The notes below the pieces were generated by a model. The model searched no databases and was not told where the DNA came from. It worked only from the letters and a program-made list of their open reading frames with translations. From Arthrobacter agilis (GTDB lineage Bacteria > Actinomycetota > Actinomycetes > Actinomycetales > Micrococcaceae), in contig NZ_NFSC01000031.1 in NCBI RefSeq assembly GCF_002157505.1, positions 946,368 through 1,010,367 on the forward strand: a stretch of 64,000 nucleotides of DNA. The letters are read 5' to 3'. The translations under genes and the position numbers were made by a program. Within the stretch, counting starts at the first letter, position 1. Every line of letters begins with the position of its first letter. Positions 16,567 through 26,331 of this stretch are shown piece after piece.

Positions 16567-16776
16567 GTGGAATACCTGCAGGGACGGAGGCGAGCAGTCG
16601 CCAGCAGTCCTCGGCGACGTGCGGGAGGGCGTTCCGGCGCGGACGTGGTGGTGCGACGACCTGGTGAGCCTACTGATTGCTAGAAGAACTAGCTTTACGG
16701 ATGCCGAGCTAGCTGTTACGGTCTGAAGACGGTCAAGCAACGGCCCACCCCTTTTTCCGATTATTCGAGGTTCGTC

Positions 16777-17376
16777 ATGTCTGTTGCCCCTCTCTCCCCA
16801 GCCCCCTCGCAGCACGCGGAGTACGGCTCCCGGAGCGCCTGGTCGGACCTGGACGCTGTGGACTTCGCCCCCGCGCCGGACTCGCCCGCGGCCCTCGGCC
16901 CGGCCGTTCCCGATGTCCCCCACGACCTGTCCGCCCTGTCCACCCGCGAGCTCCGCGTCCTGTGCAACCAGCTGTACCGCGTACTGGACACCGATTTCCC
17001 GCCCTTCGGCCTGCAGGAAGACTACGAAGCCGTGGTCGAGGTCCTCGCCGACCGCGAGGCCCGGGCAGCCGAACGCTCCGAGAGCGAGAAGCTGCGCGAG
17101 AAGTTCCGCGACAATCCCGTGAACTCACGCTTCGAGCTCTTCCACGACGGCACCATGGTGGGCTACGTGAAGTACGACATGCGGGCCGGACGCATCCGCC
17201 TGCTCGAGACCGTCGTCGGTCCCGAGCACCGCGGCGCCGGGCTGGAGCCCGTCCTCGTGCGGGAAGCCCTGCTGAACGCCCACCGCCGCCGCCTCGCGCC
17301 GATCCCGTACTGCAGGCACGCACAGGCCTTCCTGGCCGAGAACCCGCAGTTCCGGGCGCTCATCCCCGTGGGCTGA
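16777..17376 (+). CDS. GNAT-like N-acetyltransferase (YjdJ-type) with N-terminal extension
   Basis: A 199-aa protein. The C-terminal 90 residues (about 110-199) carry a short GNAT fold: GYVKYDMRAGRIRLLETVVGPEHRGAGLEPVLVREAL, the acetyl-CoA-binding region, then CRHAQAFLAENPQF, as in the YjdJ/GTNAT mini-acetyltransferases. The N-terminal 100 residues are Pro/Ala-rich then helical (LSTRELRVLCNQLYRVLD...) and are not part of the fold. Substrate unknown. It is monocistronic and ends at a strong hairpin shared with gabT. Confidence 0.82.
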   Translation: MSVAPLSPAPSQHAEYGSRSAWSDLDAVDFAPAPDSPAALGPAVPDVPHDLSALSTRELRVLCNQLYRVLDTDFPPFGLQEDYEAVVEVLADREARAAERSESEKLREKFRDNPVNSRFELFHDGTMVGYVKYDMRAGRIRLLETVVGPEHRGAGLEPVLVREALLNAHRRRLAPIPYCRHAQAFLAENPQFRALIPVG

Positions 17377-17391
17377 CCGCCCTCCAACGAA

Positions 17392-17422
17392 AGAAGGCCC
17401 GCAGCAGCGCTGCGGGCCTTCT
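17392..17422. terminator. Bidirectional terminator between the GNAT gene and gabT
   Basis: A 14-bp perfect stem (17392-17405 with 17409-17422) closes a three-base AGC loop, between two convergent genes (stops at 17376 and 17436). The arms have A/G-rich and T-rich outer ends, so it can serve both directions. Confidence 0.88.
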
Positions 17423-17435
17423 GCGTGCTAGGTCG

Positions 17436-18821
17436 TCAGCCGGCGTTCACCGTGCGGATCGCATTCGTCAGCACGTCGAGGCCGTCCGCCAGCAGCTCGT
17501 CGGTGATGACGAGCGGCGGCAGCAGGCGGACGACGTTGCCGTACGTACCGCAGGTCAGGATGATGACGCCCTCGCGCAGGCACAGTGCGGCGATCGCCTT
17601 GGTCGCGTCGGCGTTGGGCGCCTTGCTCCCGCGTTCCACGAACTCGATCGCGAGCATCCCACCGCGGCCTCGGAGCTCACCGACGATACTGGCGTCGCCC
17701 AGCTCGGACTGCAGGGCGGCGAAACGCTCCGTGACCTGGGCCTCGATGTGCCGGGCCCGGCCGGCAAGGTCCTGTTCCTTCATGGAGGAGATCGCACCCA
17801 GCGCGGCTGCACACGCCACGGGGTTGCCACCGTAGGTGCCGCCGAGGCCGCCGGCGTGGACGGAGTCGAGCAGGTCCGCCCGGCCCGTGATGGCCGAGAG
17901 CGGCAAGCCGCCGGCAATGCCCTTCGCCATCGTGATGATGTCCGGCACCACGCCCTCGTGGTTCACCGCGAACCACTCGCCGGTGCGGCAGAAGCCCGAC
18001 TGGACCTCGTCGGCGATGAACACGACGCCGTTGGCCTTGGCCCACTCGGCCAGGGCCGGGAGGAAGCCGTCGGCAGGGACGATGAAGCCGCCCTCACCCT
18101 GCACGGGCTCGATGATGATCGCAGCGACCGACCCGGCGCCGATCTGCTTCTCGATCATCGTGATGGCGCGCTGCGCCGCCTCGGGCCCCGTGATCGCGGG
18201 ATTCTCCTCGCGGAACGGGTAGCTCATCGGCACACGGTAGATCTCGGGGGCGAACGGACCGAAGTTGGTCTTGTAGGGCATGGCCTTGGCCGTCAGCGCC
18301 ATCGTCAGGTTGGTGCGGCCGTGGTACGCGTGGTCGAACGCGACGACGGCATCCCTGCCGGTGGCCAGGCGTGCCACCTTGACCGCGTTCTCCACGGCCT
18401 CGGCGCCCGAGTTGAACAGGACGGTGCGCTTCTCGAAGTCGCCGGGGGTCAGCTCGTTGAGCTGCTCGGCAACGGCAATGTACCCCTCGTAGGGCGTGAC
18501 CATGAAGCAGGTGTGGGTGAAGTGCTCGGCCTGCTCCTTCACGGCCCCGACGACGGCGGGATCGGAGGCTCCGACGGTCGTCACGGCGATGCCCGAGCCG
18601 AAGTCGATGAAGGAGTTGCCGTCGACGTCGTGGATCACGCCACCGTCGGCATCGGCGACGTAGACGGGGACCGTCGAGGCGACACCCTTGGCGACGACGG
18701 AGGCGCGCCGGGCGGCGAGTTCCGTGGACTTGGGGCCGGGGAAGTCACCGTTGATGCGGCGCTTCTGCTCGAGCCGAAAGTTCGGCGCGACCGCGCCGGA
18801 AGGAGTTGCGTATGTTGTCAT
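17436..18821 (-). CDS. gabT: 4-aminobutyrate transaminase
   Basis: A 461-aa PLP-dependent class III aminotransferase transferring the amino group of GABA to 2-oxoglutarate, giving succinate semialdehyde and glutamate. Signatures: FNSGAEAVENAVKVAR for PLP phosphate contact, IIIEPVQGEGGFIVP, FIADEVQSGFCRTG with the PLP-binding aspartate, and the Schiff-base lysine in TMAKGIAGG (K300). It lies 26 bp downstream of the aminobutyraldehyde dehydrogenase gene in the same direction. With putrescine oxidase it completes putrescine to succinate semialdehyde. No gabD (succinate-semialdehyde dehydrogenase) is adjacent, so that step must be elsewhere or shared with another dehydrogenase. Confidence 0.93.
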   Translation of the reverse strand: MTTYATPSGAVAPNFRLEQKRRINGDFPGPKSTELAARRASVVAKGVASTVPVYVADADGGVIHDVDGNSFIDFGSGIAVTTVGASDPAVVGAVKEQAEHFTHTCFMVTPYEGYIAVAEQLNELTPGDFEKRTVLFNSGAEAVENAVKVARLATGRDAVVAFDHAYHGRTNLTMALTAKAMPYKTNFGPFAPEIYRVPMSYPFREENPAITGPEAAQRAITMIEKQIGAGSVAAIIIEPVQGEGGFIVPADGFLPALAEWAKANGVVFIADEVQSGFCRTGEWFAVNHEGVVPDIITMAKGIAGGLPLSAITGRADLLDSVHAGGLGGTYGGNPVACAAALGAISSMKEQDLAGRARHIEAQVTERFAALQSELGDASIVGELRGRGGMLAIEFVERGSKAPNADATKAIAALCLREGVIILTCGTYGNVVRLLPPLVITDELLADGLDVLTNAIRTVNAG

Positions 18822-18847
18822 GCGAGTTCCTTATCTAGACGGGACGA

Positions 18848-20278
18848 TCAGACGTCCAGCACGCTCATGACGTGCTTGATGCGGGTGTAGTCCTCCACGC
18901 CGTACATGGAGAGGTCCTTGCCGTAGCCGGAGTGCTTGAAGCCGCCGTGCGGCATCTCGGCGGTGAGCATGATGTGCGTGTTGATCCACACGGCGCCGAA
19001 ATCGAGGTCGCGGGAGACGCGCATCGCGGTTCCGTGGTTCGAGGTCCAGACGCTGGAGGCGAGGGCGTAGTCCACGCCGTTGGCGAGCTCCACCGCCTCC
19101 TCCTCCGTGGAGAACGTCTGCACGGTGAGGATCGGCCCGAAGGTCTCCTGCTGTACCACGGGATCGTCCTGGCGGGCGCCGGTGATGATGGTGGGTTCGA
19201 AGAAGTAGCCCTTCGTCCCCGCACGCTTGCCGCCGGTCGCGATGCTGCAGTGGGCGGGCAGCGCGTCGACGACCGCGTTGACGGCGTTGAAGTGGTTGAT
19301 GTTGTTGAGCGGCCCGAAGTAGTTCTCGGAGTCGTCCTCGCTGCCCGTCTTCAGGGTGGCGGTGTGGGCGACCATGGCGGCGACGAGGTCGTCGTGCGCC
19401 TCCTCCTGCACGAGCACGCGCGTGATCGCGGTGCAGTCCTGGCCGGCGTTGAAGAACGCGAACTCCGTGATCGCCTCGGCGGTCTTCGTGAGGTCTGCGT
19501 CGGCGAAGACGATGGCGGGTGCCTTGCCGCCCAGTTCCAGGTGGGCCCGCTTGAGGTCCTTGGCCGCGGCGGTCGCGACGGCGATCCCGGCGCGCACGGA
19601 TCCGGTGATCGACACGAGGCCGGGCACGGGGTGCTCGATCATCGCGGCGCCGGTCTCGCCCGTGCCGAGGACGACGTTCAGGACGCCGTCGGGCAGGATG
19701 CCCTGGGTGAGGCGCGCCAGAACGAGGGTGGACTCGGGCGTCGTGTCACTGGGCTTGAGCACGACGGTGTTCCCGGCGGCGAGCGCGGGGCCGATCTTCC
19801 AGATGGCCATGAGGAACGGGTAGTTCCACGGGGCCACCTGGGCGACGACGCCGATGGGCTCCCGGCGCACGAACGACGTGTGGCCTTCGAGGTACTCGCC
19901 CGCCGACTTGCCCTCGAGGATGCGCGCCGCGCCGGCGAAGAACCGCAGCTGGTCGGCTCCGGCGGCCACCTCCTCGGCCGCGATCATCTCGCGTACCTGG
20001 CCCGTGTTGCGGTGCTGCGCCTCGACGAGCTCGTCGCTCGCGGCCTCGACCGCGTCGGCGAGCCGAAGCAGCAGGAGCTGGCGCTGGCTGGGCGTGGTCC
20101 GCTTCCACGTGGTGAAGGCGCGTGCCGCGGCCTGCATGGCATCGTCGACGTCCGCGGGGGTGGAGACGGGTGACTGGGCCACCACTTCCCCGTTGGTCGG
20201 GTTGACGATGTCCAGGAGTTCGGTCCCGGCCGGCGTCACGAACACGCCGTCGATGTAGTTCTGAAGGGTCTCAGCCAC
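18848..20278 (-). CDS. patD: Gamma-aminobutyraldehyde dehydrogenase
   Basis: A 476-aa aldehyde dehydrogenase oxidising 4-aminobutanal to GABA with NAD. Motifs: PWNYPFLMAIWK, ELGGKAPAIVF with the general-base Glu, and the nucleophile in FNAGQDCTAITR (C282). The GQDCTAITR segment and the ending GVEDYTRIKHVM are typical of PatD/PuuC-like aminobutyraldehyde dehydrogenases. GTG at 20278, with GAAAGG upstream, was taken over a longer in-frame start. It is first in a two-gene unit with gabT and divergent from a PucR-family regulator across 164 bp, the standard arrangement for GABA/polyamine catabolic operons. Confidence 0.9.
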   Translation of the reverse strand: MAETLQNYIDGVFVTPAGTELLDIVNPTNGEVVAQSPVSTPADVDDAMQAAARAFTTWKRTTPSQRQLLLLRLADAVEAASDELVEAQHRNTGQVREMIAAEEVAAGADQLRFFAGAARILEGKSAGEYLEGHTSFVRREPIGVVAQVAPWNYPFLMAIWKIGPALAAGNTVVLKPSDTTPESTLVLARLTQGILPDGVLNVVLGTGETGAAMIEHPVPGLVSITGSVRAGIAVATAAAKDLKRAHLELGGKAPAIVFADADLTKTAEAITEFAFFNAGQDCTAITRVLVQEEAHDDLVAAMVAHTATLKTGSEDDSENYFGPLNNINHFNAVNAVVDALPAHCSIATGGKRAGTKGYFFEPTIITGARQDDPVVQQETFGPILTVQTFSTEEEAVELANGVDYALASSVWTSNHGTAMRVSRDLDFGAVWINTHIMLTAEMPHGGFKHSGYGKDLSMYGVEDYTRIKHVMSVLDV

Positions 20279-20442
20279 GCTGCAGTGCCTTTCACGAGGT
20301 GGAGTCCGCGGGCAATCCGGATGCAACCGGCCGCAGGTATCGACACGACGCTACCGGGAGGAGGTAACCCCCGCCACGTATATCTGCACAGCGAACATCA
20401 GGGGGCCCAGTGCAACGGCACAGCCACACGTAAGCTGGCCCC

Positions 20443-21864
20443 ATGGCCATCACGCTCACCGACCTCCTGTCCGATCCCGCACTGGGACTCGCCGCGGAGG
20501 GACGTTCCGAGACCCCGGCCTCCACCATCCAGTGGGTCGCGGTGACGGAACTCGAGGATCCCCGGCCTTTCCTCAACGGCGCAGAGGTGGTCCTCACCAC
20601 GGGTGTCCGGCTCAAGACGGGGGCCGCGCAACGGGCCTTCGTGCAGCGGGTGCACGAGGCGGGGGCGCTGGCCCTCGGTTTCGGCGTCGGCCTCACCCAT
20701 CGGAGGATCCCGCCGGCCGTGCTGGCGGAGGCGGACGACGTCGGCCTGCCCGCCTTCCGTGTCCCCTACGAGACCCCTTTCATCGCCATCGGCAAGAAGG
20801 TGGCCGACGCCCTGTCGGCCGACCACTATGCGGGCCTCGAGAACCTTCTCGAGGGGCACGCCGTCCTCGCCTCGGCGCTGCTCGGGTCAGGGGGCCTCGG
20901 CTCCCTCCTCGGCGAGCTCGCCCGGATGCTCGGCACCGACGTCGCCCTCTTCCAGTACGGTGCGCGCATCGCGGGGGCCCCGGACCCTGCCCGGGCGCGG
21001 GTGGACCCCCCGGAGTGGCACCGGCTCCCGATCGCCACGGGACTCAAGGACCGGTGCACCCTCGCCATCGCGGAACCCTACGGGCATGCGGCGATCGTCG
21101 ACTACGCGCAGAGCCTGATCTCGGTCGAACTCACCAACCAGGCCAGGAACCGCACCGGAGCGCGGACCGCGGCCGGCCAGTTGCTGGAGGACGTGGTGCG
21201 CGGCACCCTCGCGGGGGCGGAAGCCGCAGCCAGGCTCGCCAGTTCGGGCATCGACACCTCGTCCCGGCACAGCGTGCTGATCGTCGACGTCGCGTCGGGG
21301 CAACGCCGTGCGCTGCGGACGCTGCCCCTGCCCGACGGCTGGAACAATGCCGCCGCCGCACTCGTGGACGAGCGGCTCGTCCTCGTCCTCCCGGCGGGCG
21401 CCGTGCCCGAGCCCGCGGACCTGAGCCGCTACCTGCACGGCGCCGGTCTCACCTCGCGCATCGGCGTCGGCGGATCCTACGCCCAGCCGAACGGGCTCCG
21501 CTGGAGCTACTTCGAGGCACGCGAGGCGCTTCAGCGCGGCCAGCCCGTGAACCTCGCGGACCGGCTGAGCATCACCTCCCTGCTGATGTCGAGCGCCGAC
21601 GTGCCCCTCGCCGATCTCGCCGGCGAGACCCTGAAACCCCTCGAGGCCTTCGACGAGGCGCACGGCGCGGGCCTCCTGGCCACCCTCCAGCGGTACCTCG
21701 ACCTCGACGGCTCGGTCGCCGCCGTCGCCGCCGACCTGGACCTGCACCGCAACACCATCCGCTACCGGCTCCAGCAGGTCGTGGCGCTGACCGGGTACGA
21801 CCCGGCGGTCACCGCGGACCGCGTGCACCTGTACCTCGCCCTCCGCGTGCGTGCGCTCGGCTGA
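20443..21864 (+). CDS. PucR-family transcriptional regulator
   Basis: A 473-aa regulator. The N-terminal PucR sensor domain (about 1-125) begins with ITLTDLLSDPALGL and contains VTELEDPRPFLNGAEVVLTTG. A central GGDEF-like CdaR region follows, and the C-terminal PucR helix-turn-helix (about 405-470) includes SVAAVAADLDLHRNTIRYRLQQV. PucR members usually activate purine, amino-acid or GABA catabolic genes in response to substrate. The divergent aminobutyraldehyde dehydrogenase-gabT operon is the obvious target, as with GabR/PucR regulators of other actinobacteria. ATG start at 20443. No clear palindrome was seen in the intergenic 20279-20442. Confidence 0.9.
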   Translation: MAITLTDLLSDPALGLAAEGRSETPASTIQWVAVTELEDPRPFLNGAEVVLTTGVRLKTGAAQRAFVQRVHEAGALALGFGVGLTHRRIPPAVLAEADDVGLPAFRVPYETPFIAIGKKVADALSADHYAGLENLLEGHAVLASALLGSGGLGSLLGELARMLGTDVALFQYGARIAGAPDPARARVDPPEWHRLPIATGLKDRCTLAIAEPYGHAAIVDYAQSLISVELTNQARNRTGARTAAGQLLEDVVRGTLAGAEAAARLASSGIDTSSRHSVLIVDVASGQRRALRTLPLPDGWNNAAAALVDERLVLVLPAGAVPEPADLSRYLHGAGLTSRIGVGGSYAQPNGLRWSYFEAREALQRGQPVNLADRLSITSLLMSSADVPLADLAGETLKPLEAFDEAHGAGLLATLQRYLDLDGSVAAVAADLDLHRNTIRYRLQQVVALTGYDPAVTADRVHLYLALRVRALG

Positions 21865-21988
21865 CGAAGGTGAACGGCACCTGTTCCTCCGCTGCGGCCC
21901 GGCGCGGAAGGTCGGTACCACTCCGCCCGACCACGCGCATGCGATAGTGGGACCTACTACACCGGTCTCATGTTCTTCGGGGGTATAC

Positions 21989-23230
21989 ATGTCAGTGCTT
22001 CATCTCGACGAGTCGCTGGACGAGCTCGCCCGCCAGGCGATCCTGCAGGACTATCAGCTTCCCTACGGCCAGACCGACGGCGGTCCGGTGGACAGGCTCG
22101 ACTACGAGACTCCCCCGGAGCTCCTCAACCTCGTGAAGCTCGCCGTGCGGGTCAGCGGCATGGACGCGGGCGTCATCAACATCATCACCGCGGATCAGCA
22201 GCACCAGATTGCCGCCGTCGGGGTGGACGCAGGAGTCTGCTCCCGGGATGACTCGATGTGCTCGAAGGTGTTCCGGTCCGGCTCGACCACGGCGCTCGCC
22301 GACGCTTCCCTCGACCCGCGCTTCGCCGACAATCCCTTCGTCAACGGCCGCATCGCCCACGTGCGGTCGTACGCGTCCGTTCCGCTCGTCACCGGGAGCG
22401 GGTATGCGCTGGGTACACTCTGCGTCTTCTCCCTCCGGGCGATCGGCTTCGGAGCGGAGGAGCGGGAAGGACTCGAGATCCTCGCCCGGCAGGTGGTCGA
22501 GGTCCTCGAACTGCAGTTCGCGACACGCCAACTCGTCGAAGCCCTCGAGGTGGTGCGCCGCAGCAACGAGGACCTCGCGGGCTTCGCCGCGCGCGTGAGC
22601 CACGACCTGAAGAACCCGCTGACGGCGATCCTGGGCTACACGGAGCTCAGCGAGCAGGACGACGACGTCGAACCCTCGGGACCGGCAGCGCGCTACTTCA
22701 GCATCATCCGCGGCAGTGCCAGCCGTATGCTGTCCACCGTCGAGGAGGTGCTCGAGTTCTCGCGGATCGGCGGGACCATCAGCCGCCGGAAGGTCCGCCT
22801 GAGCACGATGATGAACGCCGTCCTGCAGGACGTCCTGCCGCTCAGCAGCGCCTACGACGCCGTGGTGACAGTGCAGGACGCGCAGCTGCTGGTGGATCAG
22901 GCGCAGGTCACCGCGCTCCTGCAGAACCTCGTCTCCAACGCCATCAAGTACTCGGCGCAGGGCAGTCCGCCGCGGATCGAAATCCTCGCGAGTGGAGGCG
23001 AGACGCAGGTGCTGCGTGTCGTCGACCACGGCAAGGGCATCGCTGCGGAGGACCGGAAGAGGGTGCTGGAGCCGCTCGTGCGTCTGCACCGCGACGGTGA
23101 TCCCGCAGGCAGCGGCATCGGCCTCGCGACCTGCGCGCGGATCGCGTCAGCGCATGGGGGCTCGATCAGCTTGACGGAGACGCCGGGCGGCGGCACGACG
23201 GTGACCGTGGACCTCGGCCCCGCAGCCTGA
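21989..23230 (+). CDS. Soluble GAF-domain sensor histidine kinase
   Basis: A 413-aa cytoplasmic kinase without transmembrane helices. A GAF domain covers about residues 45-190 (contains DAGVCSRDDSMCSKVF and VRSYASVPLV). The HisKA box SHDLKNPLTAILGYTEL carries the phosphoacceptor His; the ATPase domain shows the N box LVSNAIKYS, the G1 box DHGKGIAAED and the G2 box GSGIGLATCARI. It is adjacent to, and convergent with, a membrane histidine kinase, and close to a response regulator-phosphatase, so it may feed the same output. The ATG at 21989 was chosen over an upstream frame because the GAF domain begins soon after it and GGGGG precedes it. Confidence 0.9.
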   Translation: MSVLHLDESLDELARQAILQDYQLPYGQTDGGPVDRLDYETPPELLNLVKLAVRVSGMDAGVINIITADQQHQIAAVGVDAGVCSRDDSMCSKVFRSGSTTALADASLDPRFADNPFVNGRIAHVRSYASVPLVTGSGYALGTLCVFSLRAIGFGAEEREGLEILARQVVEVLELQFATRQLVEALEVVRRSNEDLAGFAARVSHDLKNPLTAILGYTELSEQDDDVEPSGPAARYFSIIRGSASRMLSTVEEVLEFSRIGGTISRRKVRLSTMMNAVLQDVLPLSSAYDAVVTVQDAQLLVDQAQVTALLQNLVSNAIKYSAQGSPPRIEILASGGETQVLRVVDHGKGIAAEDRKRVLEPLVRLHRDGDPAGSGIGLATCARIASAHGGSISLTETPGGGTTVTVDLGPAA

Positions 23231-23270
23231 CCCGGGGGGCTGCGCGTCAGCTTCCACGGGCTCCTGCGGT

Positions 23271-24956
23271 CTACAGCTCCTGGGACTGCAGCTGCTGGTT
23301 CTGGCCGACGTGCGCGAGTGGCAGACGGAACGTGAACGTCGAGCCCTCGCCCTCGACGCTCCGGCAGCTGATGGTGCCGCCGTGGCGTTCTACGATCGCC
23401 TTCGAGATGGCGAGGCCGAGCCCGACTCCGGGGATGGCCGCATTGCGTGCCGCCGAGGTCCGGAAGAACTTCGAGAAGACACCGCCGAGCTCCTCGGCGG
23501 ACATGCCACTGCCCTGGTCCGTCACACTGCATTCCACCTCGCCGTCGACCTCTGCAGCGCGAACCGTCACGCGTCCTCCGCCGGGTGAGTACTTGACGGC
23601 GTTCGAGAGCAGGTTGTCGAGCACCTGGCCGATCCGCGATGCGTCGCACAACGCCACGAGGCCCGGCTCCGTGTAGTCCTCGAAACACACCTGGGGGTTG
23701 ATGTTGCGCTCCCTGGCGTTGGCCACGCGCTGGACGACCAATCCGGACACATCAGTCGGAACGGGCGTGATCTCCGGTGAGCCCTCGGCCGCCGAGAGCA
23801 GGTCCACCACGAGCTTGTGCAGGCGCTCGGAGTTACGCGACACCACCTCGAGGCCGGAGGCGACCTCGGGCTGGAGGTCGGGCATGCCGGTGAGCAGTTC
23901 CAGGTAACCCCGGATCGCGGTCAGGGGCGTCCGCAGTTCGTGGGACACCGTGGCCACGAACTCGTCCTTCGCGTTCAGTGCGGTGACGAGCTCGGTGACG
24001 TCGTTGAACGTCACGACCGAACCCTCCCGGGTGCCGGCCTGGTTGGTCATCAGGCGCGACGACGTCGAGAGCACCCTCTGGTGGGGCCGCTCGCCCCACC
24101 AGAGCAGGTAATCGGAGAAGACTTGGCCCTCGGCAGCGCGCCGCGTCGGCCGCCGCGCCTCGGGCATGGCCGACTGGCCGTCCTGCTGGAAGATCTGGAG
24201 GTCCGCCTCGGTGGCGTCGCCGGTCCCGCCAGCGAGCGCCCGGAACTGCTCGAGCTTGCGGTTGGTGAGCATGGGCCGGCCGGCCTCGTCGACGGCCATC
24301 AGGCCGATGTCCACACTGTTGACCACGGTCTCCAGCAGCCGCTCGCGCCGCGCGCTCTCCTCCAGGAGGACCTGCAGCGCGCGGTCCTTCTCCTCCACGA
24401 CCGCCTGCTGCGCCATCATGCTCGCCGTCATGACACGGATGGTCACGCCGATGGCGAGCATGATGAACGGCAGGAGGAAGGACTGGGTCAGTGACTCCAG
24501 GTTGACCGCTGCATCGCTGAAGAAGACAGGTGCCCAGACGATGCCGAGCGAGGCGAGGAAGCCCACCGCGAGGGCGGCGCGCGGGTAGAGCCCGGAAGCC
24601 GCCAGCCAGATGATGGGGAACACCGCCAGCAGGCCCACGCCGGTGATGACCGTTCCGGCGCCGTGCCGCATGAGTCCGATCGGGATGAAATCGAGGAGCG
24701 GGATGACCAGGAAGCTGGCGTGGGGAAGGCGGTCCCAGGGCACGAGCACGCACACCGCCAGCAGCACGACCTGCAGCCCCACGCCGACCAGGAAGGACTG
24801 GCTCGACAGGAGGTCGGGGTGGAACAGGAAGCCCCCGACGACGATGAGCAGGACGGTCAGTGAGAGTGGCAGCTGGCTGAGAACGACCCGCATCCGCAGG
24901 GTCAGTTCGTGGAACTGCCTCGTGTTGAGCGTGAGGTGGGAGAGCACCCTGTCCAT
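23271..24956 (-). CDS. Membrane-bound PAS sensor histidine kinase
   Basis: A 561-aa kinase. About five or six transmembrane helices fill residues 25-180, with no large extracellular loop, suggesting sensing within the membrane. A helical linker follows (EEKDRALQVLLEESARRERLLE), then a PAS domain (about 205-325), HisKA with SHELRTPLTAIRGYLEL, and the ATPase domain with NLLSNAVKYSPGG and GVGLGLAISKAIVERHGG. It is divergent from the response regulator-phosphatase gene (227 bp between), which is the best candidate partner. It converges with the soluble GAF kinase. The signal is unknown. Confidence 0.9.
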   Translation of the reverse strand: MDRVLSHLTLNTRQFHELTLRMRVVLSQLPLSLTVLLIVVGGFLFHPDLLSSQSFLVGVGLQVVLLAVCVLVPWDRLPHASFLVIPLLDFIPIGLMRHGAGTVITGVGLLAVFPIIWLAASGLYPRAALAVGFLASLGIVWAPVFFSDAAVNLESLTQSFLLPFIMLAIGVTIRVMTASMMAQQAVVEEKDRALQVLLEESARRERLLETVVNSVDIGLMAVDEAGRPMLTNRKLEQFRALAGGTGDATEADLQIFQQDGQSAMPEARRPTRRAAEGQVFSDYLLWWGERPHQRVLSTSSRLMTNQAGTREGSVVTFNDVTELVTALNAKDEFVATVSHELRTPLTAIRGYLELLTGMPDLQPEVASGLEVVSRNSERLHKLVVDLLSAAEGSPEITPVPTDVSGLVVQRVANARERNINPQVCFEDYTEPGLVALCDASRIGQVLDNLLSNAVKYSPGGGRVTVRAAEVDGEVECSVTDQGSGMSAEELGGVFSKFFRTSAARNAAIPGVGLGLAISKAIVERHGGTISCRSVEGEGSTFTFRLPLAHVGQNQQLQSQEL

Positions 24957-25183
24957 CAGCTGTCATCCCCCTGTCCGTCGTCAAGCCGTCCCGTTCCTGG
25001 AGAACGTGGCAGGCGGACCTCGCGCCGGCTTCCACAGAATAGCGCGGGAGCCCTTGTATTACGGGTGCCGAAAGGGCCTCCGCACCTCAAGATCGCATCA
25101 AGTTCGGCGCAACAACCCGCCGATCAGGGCGAAGCTGCGCTAGGCGTCCGGACCATCGCGCGGCGTAGCGTTTAATGAGGACC

Positions 25184-26284
25184 ATGACTGCCGCCCCGGA
25201 AATACGCCGTGCACTGGTTGTTGAGGACGACGTAGATATTCGGGGCCTGCTTGTGCAGATCCTGAAGCGTGAGGGCTTCGAGGTGACCGAAGCCGCCACT
25301 GCCCGCGAGGGGCTCGAGAAGGCCCGGGCCGGGGCCGACCTCATCACGCTCGACCTCAACCTGCCCGACGGCGACGGCGTGGAGGTCTGCCGCGCCGTCC
25401 GCGAGTTCTCCGACGCCTACATCCTGATGATCACCGCCCGTACCGACGAGATCGAGCGCCTGACCGGCCTCGAGACCGGCGCGGACGACTACATCAGCAA
25501 GCCCTTCAGCCCGCGCGAGCTCGTCGCGCGCATCAACTCCCTCTTCCGCCGCCAGAGCCGCCAGGCGGCCGTCGACGTCGCCAACGCGGACGAGCGCCAG
25601 CGCGCCGCCGAGGTCCAGAAGAACCTCCTCCCCCGCGACAACCTGAGGATCCAGGACTACGAGCTCGCCGGGCGGTTCCGGCCGTCCCGCAGTGTCGGGG
25701 GTGACTTCTACGACTGGTACGGCACGCCGGACGGACTGCACCTCACCGTCGCGGACGCGATGGGCAAGGGCATGGGTGCCGCGCTGATCGCGGCGACCGT
25801 CCGCGCGATCATGCGGTCCGTAGCGCCCCAGCCGAGCATCGAGACCGCCTTCGCGACGGCGGCGCGCGCGACGGAGGCGGACCTCGAGCAGACCAGCTCG
25901 TTCGTCACGCTCTTCCACGGGCGCCTCGATGCCGCCACCGGCGTCGTCGGGTATGTCGACGCCGGGCATGGCCTCGCACTGCACGTCGCGGCCGACGGTG
26001 GCGTCACGCGGCTCTCGTCGGCTGGACCGCCCGTCGGTGCGTGGCCGGACCAGGCGTGGCCGCCCGGTACGGTCAGCCTCCAGCCCGGCGACTCCCTGGC
26101 CATCGTGAGCGACGGCCTGCTGGACATCTACGAGACGGTGGATCAGTTCACCGAGGCAGTGGCGGGCGTCATCACGGCCGCCTCCAGCGCGGAGGACGCC
26201 TGCGCGGTCCTGCTGGACATGGCCGACGTGCCCGAGGTGGCCGACGACGTCACCGTCGTCGTCCTCCAGCGCCTGCAGGGCTGA
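25184..26284 (+). CDS. Response regulator fused to a PP2C/SpoIIE-type phosphatase
   Basis: A 366-aa cytoplasmic output protein. The receiver domain (about 8-125) has phosphoacceptor D57 in TLDLNLPDGDG and the acidic pair EDD. A linker leads to a SpoIIE/RsbU phosphatase (about 150-366) with metal ligands in GGDFYDW, then VADAMGKGMGAALIA, DAGHG and the late SDGLLD and ADDVTVVV aspartates. No DNA-binding domain is present, so phosphorylation should control dephosphorylation of an anti-sigma antagonist, probably the STAS protein 103 bp downstream. ATG at 25184 (GAGGA just upstream) was chosen over ATG at 25175. Upstream histidine kinases are likely donors. Confidence 0.92.
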   Translation: MTAAPEIRRALVVEDDVDIRGLLVQILKREGFEVTEAATAREGLEKARAGADLITLDLNLPDGDGVEVCRAVREFSDAYILMITARTDEIERLTGLETGADDYISKPFSPRELVARINSLFRRQSRQAAVDVANADERQRAAEVQKNLLPRDNLRIQDYELAGRFRPSRSVGGDFYDWYGTPDGLHLTVADAMGKGMGAALIAATVRAIMRSVAPQPSIETAFATAARATEADLEQTSSFVTLFHGRLDAATGVVGYVDAGHGLALHVAADGGVTRLSSAGPPVGAWPDQAWPPGTVSLQPGDSLAIVSDGLLDIYETVDQFTEAVAGVITAASSAEDACAVLLDMADVPEVADDVTVVVLQRLQG

Positions 26285-26331
26285 CGGCGACGGGGAGCGA
26301 GGCCGCTCCTCCAGGAACACCCCAAGAACAT

